A stretch of 64,000 nucleotides of DNA from Cytospora piceicola. Its lineage: Eukaryota; Ascomycota; Sordariomycetes; Diaporthales; Cytosporaceae. The position numbers and the translations under genes are program-made. Below, one piece after another: positions 24,081 through 35,102 of the stretch (the stretch's first letter is position 1; each line of letters opens with the position of its first letter). The stretch spans positions 620,001-684,000 of the forward strand of contig JALQBC010000003.1 of assembly GCA_023375675.1 (NCBI GenBank). Direction: 5' to 3'. The notes beneath the pieces were generated by a model. It did not search any database. It was not told the DNA's origin and worked only from the letters and a program-made list of their open reading frames with translations.

Positions 24081-25385
24081 GTGGAGATCCAGGTGCAAGT
24101 ATTGTCCTAGTCGTTCCCCAAGAACCTCATGTACACAGCCTCAGCACCTGCATCGAGCCATTCTTGGATACCACCAGCTTTTCAGTGTCTGGCTGAGATA
24201 AGTGCCACCATTCAGTCTATGCGAGCGACATACCCCCTAGCGGAGAAGAAAACTTTGTGCATATGACATCAAAGTCAGTGGACATTCATGATGCATTTTT
24301 GCACAAAGTAAGCGATTTGAAGCGATATAAGAATCGGAACCAGGAAAGAGCCAGAGGCTACCAAATTTCCTGTGGCCTAATACCAGCCAACACAAAACAT
24401 GGGCACCGGCGCATTGTCAAAAAGTGGTTCATAGGGAAAGGGACATAAACATGGGTGCAGATCTTCCTGTTTATTCAATTTTGGGTTGTTCATTATTACG
24501 AGGGTCTATATTTTGGGTCATCAGCGGATTGAAACGTGCCCGTGTGTTTGTATGACACGGCATCGATACCGGAAAAAAAGTGGATGACGAGGCAGGCCAG
24601 GCTCGGACTCGACCTCGGACTCGGATACTTTGCACTGTCACCCTCTTTTCTCTGTATCTTTTTGAATAGTTGCTCTTCAGTGGCGGAAGACTTTATCAAG
24701 ATCTCTTCGCCAGTGTGTATTTCTTGTTTATTCACTTTGATGGTTACTTCACGGTATTACATACCTGGGCTCGGGTTAGGTGTATGTACCTGGGTTATCG
24801 GTCGGGTCAAACAATCACTTTCGGGTCAGGAATAGTTTGGTCGGTTTGGAATGGAACACTGGCGTGGGTAGGTGTATAGGTGTCTTAGAGAGAGAATAAT
24901 CCGCGGGTATAGCGGTGTGTTTGTTTCCTTCTATAGTTTGGGAATGGATTAAAACGGACAACTCTCTATAAACAACAAGCCAGTCTTTGAGTAATGGTGA
25001 TGTTCGGTGATAAGTGTTTGAAACACCCTATATACAAAGCCAATACGCGAATAAGACAGACAGTACATAAATAAAGTAGTTATATATATATTGTGCGTGT
25101 GTGTATCATTGCTTCCACTGTTCTAAGAATTCTGATCCTTGGTTGGAAGCTCAAGGGTGCTGCTGGTAAAGGGGCAGCTGCTCGTCCGAGAAGAAAGAAC
25201 CTCCCGGGTAGGACAATATCATCTAACACCAAGCAAGAGACGACTTGACCATGCGCTTAAACATTAACACGTGTCTACATGCCATCCACCTTAATTGTCT
25301 GATATGTACTTATATTTCATGTGATAGCTAATCAATCCCTGGCAGCATCATGAATCAGGGGTCGAAAAGTCAAAAAGAATCGTTC
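24081..25385. other. Intergenic between PUF and tRNA-Val
   Basis: Probable PUF 3'UTR followed by non-coding DNA. It is AT-richer than the gene and has a TA/TG-rich patch near 25080-25105. No coding frame of note. Confidence 0.4.
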
Positions 25386-25522
25386 TGATCTGGCACGGGT
25401 TCGAACCGCAGACCTTCAGTGTACCTAACAAGGCTCCTCGTCGTATTATTGTTATGTTTATAACAATACCGAGTCAGAGAGAAGTGTTAGACTGACGTGA
25501 TAACCAACTACACCACCGGACC
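25386..25522 (-). tRNA. tRNA-Val (anticodon AAC) with a 63-nt intron
   Basis: On the minus strand a cloverleaf can be read. The acceptor arms are GGTCCGG and CCAGATC with discriminator A, giving one C-A mismatch and one G-T pair. There is a GTG/CAC D stem, a TCAGT/ACTGA anticodon stem with loop CTAACAC, and a T arm with TTCGAAC. The intron sits at the canonical place after position 37. Removing it leaves 74 nt. The 63-nt intron is long for a fungal tRNA. It contains a perfect 9-bp inverted repeat (TATTGTTAT/ATAACAATA, loop AAAC) and a GTTAG near its 3' end that can pair with the anticodon-loop CTAAC, as in usual tRNA precursors. The A and B box promoters are internal. Confidence 0.9.
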
Positions 25523-25888
25523 GAGAAGATGAGACGCTGTGTGGCGTCTGTTCGATGACAAACCGAGTCAGGCATTGGGTTTATCACTGAGACCACAACT
25601 ACAAATCTAGGGGGAGGGAAGCAAGGAAAGGAACAGGGGCTTCAAAGTGACTTCTCTTTATTCAGCAGAGAAGAAAAGACCTTCTGGCCTTACCGGTATG
25701 CAACCTTCATGTCGAACTAGCTAGTCTCATGGGTATGCCGAACCATTTTGTCAAACCCCCAAGACCAACGCCCCTCTATGCGTACAGACCGACCTAGGAA
25801 TCAACGCCCTTTCTATGTTTCCCAAACTCGCCCACCTCCCAACGCCCTTCTATGATGCAGATAGCATTGCTGAGCTAGCCATGCGAGT
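25523..25888. other. Intergenic, tRNA-Val upstream and phosphatase 3' flank
   Basis: Nothing coding is seen. It holds the 5' flank of the tRNA gene and the probable 3'UTR of the acid phosphatase gene. Confidence 0.4.
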
Positions 25889-27755
25889 CTAGTATCCGGC
25901 AGGCTCGGGCTTGGTGGGGAAAGCAGGCACGTCCTCGCCGACACGACAGGCCTTGGTCCAGTCCTTGGGCACGAACTTGTCCACGATGGACTTGAAAGCG
26001 GCCTATGTTTGGGCAAGTTCAGTTAGTTTCGCAGCTTAGAAAACGGTCATGTGCTTCCAGCTGTCGGTTTGGGGTGGGGAGAAGGAGGCAGGGTTGGGGG
26101 GAGGTTGGCTTGCTGATCAGACAGCAGGTGACATACTAAGGTACAGAAGCTCTCGTCTCCCTCGAGGTGCTTTCCGGCGGGCTTGCAGCCGGGGATGGTG
26201 ACGACCTCGTCGTTGTAGCGGACGCGGACGTAGTAGCCCTCCAGCTTCTCCTTCTCGGCCGCGGTGAGCTCCTCGGTCGGCTTGCGGCCGATGCCGCCCG
26301 CGGGGGGCTGGCCGGCGGCGGCGGCGGCGGGCGAGCGCGAGGGTCGGACGGGGGACGAGCCCGGCTTGCTGCCCTCCTCGGCGGCGTTGGCGCCGGCCTT
26401 GCGGAACATCTCGAAGGCGACGTGGCTGGTGAAGGGGGGCCAGCGCTGCGTGTTGAAGGCGCCGAGGCTGGCCAGGCTGGCGGCGAGGGTGGTGTCGTGG
26501 CAGCCGCTCATGCCGAACTTGACGGCCTCGCCGTGCTGGCCCGGCTCGCCCCGGGTCTGGAGCTCGTACTCGCCGTCGGCGGTGGTCTTCTCGACGCTGC
26601 CGACCATGCGCGAGGTGATGTCGCCGAGAAGCGAGCCGATTCCGACGGCGCGGTACTCCTGTGACTCCTTGAAGCCGGCGAACCTGGAAGGATGGGGAGG
26701 GAATGGGTGAGTAAAGGACATGGCACATGAATCCGGGGAGAGGAGGGGGGGGGGCTGTGTGAGACTTACCACTCCTCCGTACCGATCATCTCGAGGATCT
26801 CACGGGCCTTGAGGTCGTAGAACTCCTTGGGAAGCCTGGTCTCGGGACCATGGGCCAGGGTGGAATTGACAGTATCCATTATACCTGAGAGCCTGGGCTT
26901 GCCGTCGACAGCGACGCGGGGGGTCTTCTCGGGCATCCACTTGCCGTAGATGTCGTTGAGGTACGCCATCTCGTCGGTAGAGTTCCAGCGCTCGGCGGTC
27001 CTGGCGGCGAAGGCCCGGGCCAGGACGACGAAGCGGCGGCAGTGGCCCTCGTTGGGGAAGAGGGTCTCGTCGTTCAGGGACCGGATCAGAATGGTGGGGG
27101 GCTGGAAGCCGGGCGCCCGGGCGTGGGCAGGGTAGAGACCCGCGAAGGACTGCTGGAGAGACTCCAAGGCGCGGGGAACGGCGGTGGCGCGCAGGTACAT
27201 GAAGTCAGTCGAGGAGACGGTCTCGGGTAGGAACTTGAGACGCTCGACGTAGAGGTTGCGGAAACGCTTGCCCAGCTCATGAGTCGAGCCGCGACCAACG
27301 TCGGTGAGCATGCCTATAATACAGATGAGTTTCTCAGTAATTCAGGTCCAATGGCGGGGTATAAGGTAGGTAAGATGTGAGATTGCGGCTCTGTTATATA
27401 AGACTGAAGTAAACCTACCCATGTCGCAGACATCGTCGAGCTCGCCTCCAGCACCTGTCGCTACCACGGGCTTGTCGCCCTGGCCGAAGGTCTCGAGCCT
27501 GCGCTTCCACTCGAGCGTCGTGAACACCTTGCCGCCTCCGTTCTTCGCGTCCACAAGGACTGCGTCTCTCATGTTGCGAACGGCACTGCAGTAGGGCCAG
27601 AAGGGCTGGAGGCCAGCGCTTTGGAAGCGATGCGAGACGGGAGTGCGCTCGCCATGGCGCAGGAGAATCTGAACCTGCTGCAGCTCCAGATCAGCAGGAT
27701 AAAGCTGGCGAAGCTCATCCTCCGTGTAAGCCTTGCGGGGTACGAGGGTCGTCAT
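25889..27755 (-). CDS. Histidine acid phosphatase (clade-2 histidine phosphatase, ACP6-like)
   Basis: Four exons are inferred on the minus strand: 27755-27419, 27313-26770, 26683-26137 and 26002-25889, giving 513 residues. All introns (105, 86 and 134 nt) are GT-AG and keep phase. The catalytic motif RHGERTP at 33-39 carries the phosphate-accepting His34. The partner motif GCHDTTLA holds the HD pair at about 356-357. An Ala/Pro/Ser-rich insert follows near 385-420. There is no clear signal peptide, so the enzyme may be intracellular, unlike secreted phytases. Its layout is closest to the ACP6/lysophosphatidic-acid phosphatase-like group, but the substrate cannot be told from sequence. It is divergent from the PPR gene, with 677 bp between starts. 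Confidence 0.88.
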
Positions 27756-28432
27756 GGTGCTTTATGATGAAAGAAAGCGAGCAATGGTGAGAGGCGTTTC
27801 TTTACTTCATCTGCGTGTGATGTTGGTTGATGAAGTTGAAAGAACACCAAGTTGAGCGAGTGTTGAATGAAGAAAGAAAACAAAGGTGGTCTCGCCTGTT
27901 TGGGCAGATAGCTTCTTATGTGCAAGGTAGTGAAGCTTTGGGGTCGCTTAGTCGTCGACGCGAATAAATATATGTGACATGCTCGGCATCTTAGGTGGTT
28001 GTGGTGGATGCCCCGGTGCAGATGCATCACGGTGCAGGGGCCCGGGATGCCCGGGGGCCCCGGTCAATTGGGCTAGCTGCCGAGTCTCGGGCCCGAGCTC
28101 GGCCTTGGAGCTAAGGGCCCGGGGGCACTGCGAGGCCTGTGGGGCCTGCCGTGGGGCCTGCCGTGTGCCGTTTCGGGGGTTCCCGAAGTCAACTGGACAA
28201 CTGGTCCGAGCTTCTGGCCAGAGAGGAGAGAAAGCTGGAGCTCCTCACTCATTCCCGAGGCTCGATCCATGTTTTACGACTCAGCGACACCACTTACACG
28301 ACAATACCCCGCTTCACTGTCCCATACACACAACGCTGAGAGATACTCGTCGACAATAGGGAACGGCACCATTCGCACATCTCTTGATGGAAATTGAAGA
28401 GTTTAATTGCAGAAATTGTGGCCGTCGCCAAC
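27756..28432. promoter_or_regulatory. Divergent promoter between acid phosphatase and PPR genes
   Basis: The only space between two head-to-head start codons. Its middle (about 28000-28160) is a strongly GC-rich patch with a near-palindrome GGGGCCCGGG...CCCGGGGGCCCC at about 28037-28061. No known binding site was identified with confidence. Confidence 0.5.
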
Positions 28433-31168
28433 ATGATATGCTTCGCATGTCGCAGGCGCCTCTTCGCAACAGCTCTGCATCGAGCTCCAGCTCCTCGACT
28501 GCCGCCGCAATGGCAGACCAAGGCTAACCTAAGCTCAGTATCGGCTGGATTATCCGAGTCGGACCAGGCGAATGACGACTATGTTCCATCGATTGACGCC
28601 CTAGAGCCTGAGGATACCCGCACACAGGGGCGACATCCGGCAGACCAATACGATGTGGCCTCCTCCGAGCCGCGCTTCTCGGCCATGCAGCGCCGGAGGT
28701 TGATGAGGAGACAGGCAGACGGTTCGAAAGGGAATAGCCTGGAGATATTCGAGAAGGTGGTTCGGCAACAGATCGACGAGAGCGACTCGGCCACAGACTC
28801 GGCTCCAAAACCACCCGCTACCCTGGAGTTTTACAATAATCTTTCTCGGCTGAGGCCAATGATGAAGACTGAGAGCCTTGAGACGTGTCTCGAATTTTTC
28901 TTCACCAAGATCTGGGATATGTGCCCGTTCGAAGGGAGGAATCGTCTGCTGAAACAGAGGGGCACCTTCCTCATGCGTAGAGTTGTGGACGCAAAGAAGA
29001 ACGACTTCAACAATGAAAAGTTGCCGTCGATTGCTCGGTGCATGCAGATCTTCCATGACCTGGACTCTCTGAGTTCAGAGAAGTGGGCAGACGCTGTTAT
29101 GGGCCTTATCCTAACTGTTAACTCCAGGCGCAAGGCGAAGCAAGACAAAAGGGTCCTGGCGAGGAAAGAGGTGCTGCTACACGACCTTGTCGACTCTTGG
29201 ATCGTCTTCCATCGTCATTGCCTGCTACCATCCCAGTCGGCTTTCCGCTTTCCGACCATAGATGAGACACAACTCTACCAATATGCGAGGAAAGCGGACA
29301 TAAAGGGGGCGTTGAGGTTGATGTTTCCACAACTCATAAACAGTGACTTTAAGGAACTACCAGCAGTGGCCATCGCTTCCTTTGTAGTGCTGACAGATCC
29401 CCTCCATACAAGTCTCGATATACAGCAGAAAGCACAGCCCCTGCTGCAACCTCTCGGAAAGATTCTGGCTACCGTTCCCCTTTGGAAGCAAGGGTTGCGA
29501 ATCCTATTCAAAGATTATCCAGATGTCCTGCTATACGTCTTGCTACGCTGGGACTCTATTATATCCCAGCTGCGTCAGACAAACAGCCCCGAGGTCAGAC
29601 CAGTTACAGAAGAAACGGTCACCAAAGAGCCGGTCCCTACACAGCGTGCGGGTCCATCCAGCACTGTAATTCAAAACCAAGTCACCGCCGCTCTCAAAAT
29701 GGGCGACGCGGGAGCGATCGAGACAGCTTGGAGGCGGCTCTGGGGAACAGAGGCCCGACCAGATGATGACAGAATAAGAGAACTCAAAGGGAACCGAGAG
29801 CTGTTTCACTATTTCATCATGGCTTTCACGGCGTTCCACCAGCCACAGAGGTCAGTCCATGTTTGGGACAGTATGGTGAGCATCGGCCTCAATCCGACAC
29901 TGAAGACGTGGACTGCATTGATCGAGGGCTGCAGGAGATCCAAGAACGCCGTCGGCCTGGAGAACGTATGGAAGAAACTACTAGCCACGGGTGCAGAGCT
30001 GGACGACGCGGTCTGGTCGGCCAGGATCGTGGGTCTCGTGGAGTGCAGACAGCCCGAGGCTGGACTGCGAGCACTGGACGAGATGCTGCGCCTCTCCAGG
30101 ATCAAGCCAGATGATCCCGCCGTCGCCAAACTGACCCGGAAGATCGTGTCGGTCAATGCCGCCGTCGCTGCACTGATCCGCCTCAACGCCATGTCCGCCG
30201 CGATGAAGGTCCTCACCTGGGCAGCCGAGAACGGCATCGAGCCGGACCTGTCCACCTACAACACGCTCCTGCGCCCCATGGTCCGGCAGGGTAATTTCCA
30301 GCAGGTCGACAGCCTTCTCAAGATGATGAAAGGCCAAGGCGTCCAGCCCGACGCGGCGACCTTCACGGTCCTCCTCGACGGGCTCATCGGCAGCACGAAG
30401 GACTCCAGCCCCGACGAGCAAGTCCAGATGGTGAGCCGGCTCTTCTCGGATATGGAGGCGGCGGGCGTGCACGCCAACATGGAGACCTTCGCGCGCATGA
30501 TGCACCTCCTGCTGTGCGAGCCGGGAGCCAACGCTACCGCGGCGGTCGACGCCATCCGCGGGTTCATCAGGGGGAAAGGCCTCAAGGCCTCCCCGTACAT
30601 CTACACCATCCTCATAGACCACTACTTCTCCCAGACCCCGCCCGACCTGGCGGCCATCGACGGCCTGATGGAAGAGGGCGGGTACAGGCTGGAGGACGGC
30701 AGCCTGCAGCTGCAGGTCCTCGAGCACGGCAGGCGCGGGCTCGACAGGGTGTTCTGGGAGCGCATGATCAAGGGCTACGCCGCGGCGGGGGAGGTCGACC
30801 GGGCGTACTCGCTCTTCGGGCAGGTCGACAACGTGGGCTCGGCGCTGACCATGGACACGCTGGAGGTCCTGCTGCGGGCGCTGGTGAGGGCGGGCCGGCC
30901 CGGCGAGGCGAGGAGGCTGGTGGACACCGTGGTGCTGCACCGCCAGAACTCGGACGTCTACGGCGCCGCCAACGCGGGCGTGGTGGCCGAGGCGGACGCG
31001 GGCGAGGGCCCGAGGGTGCGGGGGCGGTACTGGAGGCATGGGTTCTGGGGGTTCGCGGCGGACTGTGGGCTGGTCTCGGCGGGGACGCTGAAGAGACTTG
31101 AGCTGGGGATCCGGGTTGGTGCCGCGCCGGAGACGGGGGAGAAGGCTCCAGGAAGGGTGGGGACTTGA
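28433..31168 (+). CDS. Pentatricopeptide-repeat (PPR) protein, probably mitochondrial
   Basis: 911 residues from the ATG of MICFACRRRLFATALHRA. Upstream in-frame codons lack an ATG, and this start gives a basic, Arg-rich, acid-free N-terminus typical of mitochondrial import. The C-terminal half has helical pairs of PPR type. Examples are VWDSMVSIGLNPTLKTWTAL, DLSTYNTLLRPMVRQGNF, VDSLLKMMKGQGVQPDAATF and a block around MVSRLFSDMEAAGVHANMET. Fungal PPR proteins of this size usually bind mitochondrial transcripts and act in their processing, stability or translation. The particular target (for example a COX1-type activator) cannot be read from sequence. The last 70 residues are Gly/Arg-rich and very GC-rich. 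No intron is seen. Confidence 0.85.
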   Translation: MICFACRRRLFATALHRAPAPRLPPQWQTKANLSSVSAGLSESDQANDDYVPSIDALEPEDTRTQGRHPADQYDVASSEPRFSAMQRRRLMRRQADGSKGNSLEIFEKVVRQQIDESDSATDSAPKPPATLEFYNNLSRLRPMMKTESLETCLEFFFTKIWDMCPFEGRNRLLKQRGTFLMRRVVDAKKNDFNNEKLPSIARCMQIFHDLDSLSSEKWADAVMGLILTVNSRRKAKQDKRVLARKEVLLHDLVDSWIVFHRHCLLPSQSAFRFPTIDETQLYQYARKADIKGALRLMFPQLINSDFKELPAVAIASFVVLTDPLHTSLDIQQKAQPLLQPLGKILATVPLWKQGLRILFKDYPDVLLYVLLRWDSIISQLRQTNSPEVRPVTEETVTKEPVPTQRAGPSSTVIQNQVTAALKMGDAGAIETAWRRLWGTEARPDDDRIRELKGNRELFHYFIMAFTAFHQPQRSVHVWDSMVSIGLNPTLKTWTALIEGCRRSKNAVGLENVWKKLLATGAELDDAVWSARIVGLVECRQPEAGLRALDEMLRLSRIKPDDPAVAKLTRKIVSVNAAVAALIRLNAMSAAMKVLTWAAENGIEPDLSTYNTLLRPMVRQGNFQQVDSLLKMMKGQGVQPDAATFTVLLDGLIGSTKDSSPDEQVQMVSRLFSDMEAAGVHANMETFARMMHLLLCEPGANATAAVDAIRGFIRGKGLKASPYIYTILIDHYFSQTPPDLAAIDGLMEEGGYRLEDGSLQLQVLEHGRRGLDRVFWERMIKGYAAAGEVDRAYSLFGQVDNVGSALTMDTLEVLLRALVRAGRPGEARRLVDTVVLHRQNSDVYGAANAGVVAEADAGEGPRVRGRYWRHGFWGFAADCGLVSAGTLKRLELGIRVGAAPETGEKAPGRVGT

Positions 31169-31615
31169 AGAAGACTGTAACGACTTGAAGACTATAACGA
31201 CGGACCATCGTCGGGCCATTTGTACAATACTCATTTGAAGCATGTAAGAGAATGCTATTATTAATAAGAAGGAGTTGTGTCTTGGTAATCTTTAAGGTAT
31301 CTTGAATTTCATAGGTGACGACGACCCGTGTCCTCCCAAAATATACAATCGCTGCTCAACCAACGCCTAATCCATTTGGAGAACAAGAGTTTGTTCATCC
31401 TAACCCCTGTGCTCGGCCTATTCAAGTCAAACTCGCCTTGTGATCCTCGCTTTTCCTCCAGCCATATGACCTTGATATCATTCCCGAAACCTCGCCTTCA
31501 TACATCCAATCTTGTTCGTGCCTTTGCAGCCTTTTAAGCGCCGTCAGCTGCGGCAGCGTAGCCTGGCCACCATCATCCAACTGCGTTGATCCGATCCCAC
31601 CCTCGCCAAACGTCT
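31169..31615. other. Intergenic between convergent PPR and MIS12 genes
   Basis: Holds only 3' flanks of two convergent genes. Nothing else is recognised. Confidence 0.4.
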
Positions 31616-32954
31616 TTACTCGACCATGTCCTCGTCCTTGCTCTTGTCCTCGTCTCCACCACCACTCCCATCTCCGCCCGGTTTCTCCAGCGCACCCACA
31701 ATCTCTTCCAACGCCGCCACCTCCCCGCCGGCAAACCTCCTCCCCTCACCCTGCCACTCCCCATCCCTCACATCGCCGTTCTGGCCCAGCTCCAGGCCCC
31801 GGACGCCCTCCAGGTGCTTCCTCGCCGCGCCCTCGACATACTCGACCCGCTCCTTCCGCCACGTCCTCCGCGCAACGCCGCCGCCGCCCTCGACGCCCGC
31901 GCCGCCGTCCTCCCGCAGGTTGGGCATGATGTTCGACAGCGACGTCGACAGCGCGCGCAGCGCCTGCAGCTGCGACAGGGAGAAGGCCGTCGTCGTGGAC
32001 AGCGGCGTGCTGGCGTCCGCCTGCGTGAGGTCGCCCCTCTCGTGCAGGAACGCGAGGGGCGCTGGCTTCGCCTCGGCGGCCGGCTCCTGCTTGGCGCCCG
32101 CGCCCGGCGCGAGGGACGTCCTGGGCACCGCGCCTCCCTTGTCGCCGCCGCCGCCGGCGGCCCGCCCGACAAGGGAGCGCAGCTCGCCCAGGAGCACGTC
32201 GTTGCGCGCCCTCTCGGCGTGGAGCATGGTGTTGAGCTTCTGCGAGGCCTGGAGCCGCCTGCGGAGCCGGTTGACGGACTCGACCGTTGGCGTGTCGGGC
32301 GCGCTGTCGATGTCCATCTTGTCCGGCGCCGCGCCGTCGCCGTCTTCTCCACCGCCGCCGCCGCCACTGTTGCCGCCCTTGATCTGTTGTTGTGGTGCGG
32401 GTGGCAGCTTGTCGAAGCTCAGCCCCTCGTAGTGCCCCAGCCGTATCCAGTCCCTGTCCTCGGGCCGCACGCAGAGGATGTTGCGCATGACGTACAGCTC
32501 GAACTTGTCGAAGTTGCGGTCGATGGACGCGCACAGGAGCGTCTCGAGCTGGTGCGTGCCGTTTGATATCTCATCGTGCGCCCGCTGCTCGACCTCCTCG
32601 GGGGTCAGGTCCGGCGCGTCGTCCGGCGGGTGTTGCTGCTGCTGCTTGCCCTTCCGTTTTGACCTCGAGTTCGCCTTGGACAGGGCGGGGGGCTTGCCGA
32701 AGCCGATCTGTTGTGGTGGCGCGTTCAGGAGGCCCTGCTCGACGCTGGCGAGGGCGCGCTCGGCGATGAAGTTGATGCTGTTGATTATTTCGTCGAGGAG
32801 GGACTGCAGCGGCGCGGAAGTATGGTTTAGATGCGAATTGTATTTTGAAGGGCGGAAGGGAAGGGGAAAGGGGATTTCACAATCAATGACTTACGACTGG
32901 AGGGTAGCCAAAGTGCTCTGTGAGGAGCTCGGTGTCTGAGCTGGCGGTTGTCAT
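31616..32954 (-). CDS. MIS12: Kinetochore protein MIS12/MTW1 (MIND complex)
   Basis: Two exons (32954-32892 and 32803-31616, 88-nt GT-AG intron) give 416 residues. The N-terminus reads TELLTEHFGYPPV, then SLLDEIINSINFIAERAL and SVEQGLL. Next come GTHQLETLLCASIDRNFDKF, the MRNILCV segment and WIRLGHYEGL, which together are the conserved Mis12 core. The Mis12-Nnf1-Nsl1-Dsn1 complex bridges inner centromere proteins and the NDC80 complex at the kinetochore. The C-terminal half has a helical Leu-rich stretch followed by Gly/Ala/acidic low complexity, longer than in yeasts. It is divergent from the proline-rich gene. Confidence 0.9.
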
Positions 32955-33305
32955 GGTGTTGAAGTGTTATGCATGTGAAGAAGAAATGTGGTTTGCGGAA
33001 CGCGTCTCAATCGCGTGTTTGCCGAGAGAATGAACTGTTTGGAAGTGACTGATGTCCAGGGCTGCAGGGGTTGGGGTTGGGTGGCCCGGCAATTGACAAG
33101 GTGCCCCCGCTAAGTCCGGCCTGGCAGACTGGCAGGCTGGGTTGCAGTCACGGACGTTTTCAGGGGTCCTCCCGGTTTTACGTCACCCGTGGACGTTTAA
33201 GGTTCCAAGCTTCGGTCCATTTCGTTGAACGACACACCTGCCCACATAATATCTCTTTTCTTCCACAGTCGCTTGGGCACCAGATATGTCCAATTGAGTC
33301 TTACA
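32955..33305. promoter_or_regulatory. Divergent promoter between MIS12 and the proline-rich gene
   Basis: 351 bp between two start codons on opposite strands, containing a GC-rich patch at about 33060-33160. No known cell-cycle element was identified. Confidence 0.5.
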
Positions 33306-34756
33306 ATGCCTGATTTTAAGCAACTCGCCAAGAACGGTTGGAATGATGAAAAGGTGCGCCAGCCCAATGCTCCTCCAAGCCATTTATACCCAATTCACTG
33401 ACATTCCCAAGACAAAACATCAGAACGGAGGCGGAATCAGAAACAGAGTCGTGAGTGATACACAACACCTTACCTTACCACAACCAGTCATTCGCAGCCC
33501 AGAAGAGGCCTGGGCAAAGTGCTGATTCAACATCTCTGTAGGGAGCCGCCCTCGGCCGCGAGCCCACCACGAACCGAGATGTCACAAACTACAACGCCAC
33601 ACCGCTGGAGCAGCTCCGCGACCCGTCTACCTTTGCCCCGCCGCCGAAGCGCCTGAACTCGGCCATCCTCCCGCCCCCACAGCCGGCCCCGCCCTCCGCC
33701 TCCTACTCGTCGTCCCGCCCCATCTCCCCGTCGTCACCGGCGGGCGCGCAGGCCCAACACGGAGGATACGCACAGCAGGAGCAAGGCCTGCTCGAGGAGG
33801 CAGCGCCCCCCGCGCCGCCGAGGCCCTACCGCGCCGACACCACCGGCCTGTCCACCGCACACCTGCCGCCGCCGCCCGGCAGGAGGGACGGCGCGGGCGG
33901 CCGCGCGCCCCCGCCCCCGCCCCCGTACTCGGCCACGGCCACGGCCAGCAAGCCCGCGGCCCCGCCGAGCCTGCCGCCCAGGCTCCCCCCGAGGACGAAC
34001 AGCGCGTCGCCTGGAGCATCGTCTCCGGCGCAGGAAGCCCCCGGCCGACAGGCTGGCTACCTGAACCAGGGCGCCGTCGACAGGCTCGGCGGGGCGGGCG
34101 TCTCGGTCCCGGGGCTGGGTATCAGCAGCGGCGGCGGCGGGAACAGGCCGGTCCTGCCGCCCCCGCCCCCGTCCCGGTCTTCCGGGGCGAGCCCTTCGTC
34201 CCCGTCGAGGCCCGATGCCAGCCCCACGCCGCTTGGAGGGTCTATGAGCGACATGCGGTCACGGTTCTCCAAGTTCAAGGGCGGATTTGGCGGCAGCTCG
34301 TCGCCTCCATCCTCACCGGGGCCGGCACCGGCACAGCAGAGCCAGGGGACGACATGGGCGCAGAAAGAGAGTGCCATGAGGACCATGTCCGACTTCAAGA
34401 AGGACCCCAAATCCGTGTCGTTGTCCGGCGCGCGGTCTGCGGCCTCGACGGCGAACAACTTCCGAGAGAGGCACAGCGATCAGATCACTGCGGGGATGAA
34501 GTCGGCGAAAAGTATGTCGGGGAAGATTGGTGGGTACATGGGCAATGCGAACGGCGGCGGTAGTACTGAACCTGGTAGAGGGGGATCACCCGCGCAGTCG
34601 CACCTGAATACTGTGAGTACTGCGGCTGGAGGGTTGATGGGCAAGAAGAAACCACCTCCTCCACCGCCCAAGAAGAAGCCGGGCTTGAGTGGTGGGGGTG
34701 CTGCCAGAGATGAAGACGCTCCTCCTCCTGTGCCGATGGCGACAAGACCTTCTTAG
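33306..34756 (+). CDS. Proline-rich, probably cortical/actin-associated protein
   Basis: Three exons are inferred: 33306-33353, a 27-nt micro-exon at 33424-33450, and 33542-34756, giving 429 residues in phase. The first donor is GTGCGC, which is weaker than usual. The protein starts MPDFKQLAKNGW and continues GALGRE-like after the second junction. It then shows PxxP-rich blocks (PPPPPP clusters, PPRLPPRT) that suit SH3 binding. A more conserved C-terminal part (WAQKESAMRTMSDFKKDP, NNFRERHSDQITAGMKSAK) precedes a final Lys/Pro tract. Proline-rich proteins of this shape in fungi often act at actin patches, but this is inference. I do not recognise a named family with certainty. Confidence 0.72.
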
Positions 34757-35102
34757 GAGAAGTTGCGCCCATAGTAGCTTTATCGCCTGGGCCGCCCGCC
34801 GTATTGCTTGGCATTGGCGGGTTAGTGTCGGGTGTAACCTTAAGTAGCCCGGGTTGGGCATCAAAGCATGGAGAAGGCGTTTGGTTCACCATAGAATAGA
34901 GGCAGTCACTTTTGTTTCTGCACTGGGAAATTGATTTTTGGTACTGGCATCATCATGCCTTCATCATCAATGGTATTATTTTTTGCGCAGAAGATTTACG
35001 CCAAGATTCGAGTGGGGCAGCGCTTGATCACTTTTTCCTCCTCCACTCCAAAACAATCAGAACCAAAACCAAAAGGACTAAGAAAGACAACCAATGTCTA
35101 GC
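34757..35102. other. Intergenic between convergent proline-rich and TCTP genes
   Basis: 3' flanks of both genes only. No other element is seen. Confidence 0.4.

Noticed and set aside
26117..26728. Long alternative open frames on both strands over the acid phosphatase exon
   Set aside because: They are shadows caused by high GC3. Only one frame carries the HDTT motif and joins the flanking exons in phase.
29981..31243. 420-codon minus-strand frame opposite the PPR gene
   Set aside because: Arg/Pro/Gly/His-rich shadow of a GC-rich coding strand. The plus-strand frame has PPR helices and an import sequence.
31586..32566. 326-codon plus-strand frame opposite MIS12
   Set aside because: Composition is that of an antisense shadow. 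The minus strand gives a clear Mis12 core.
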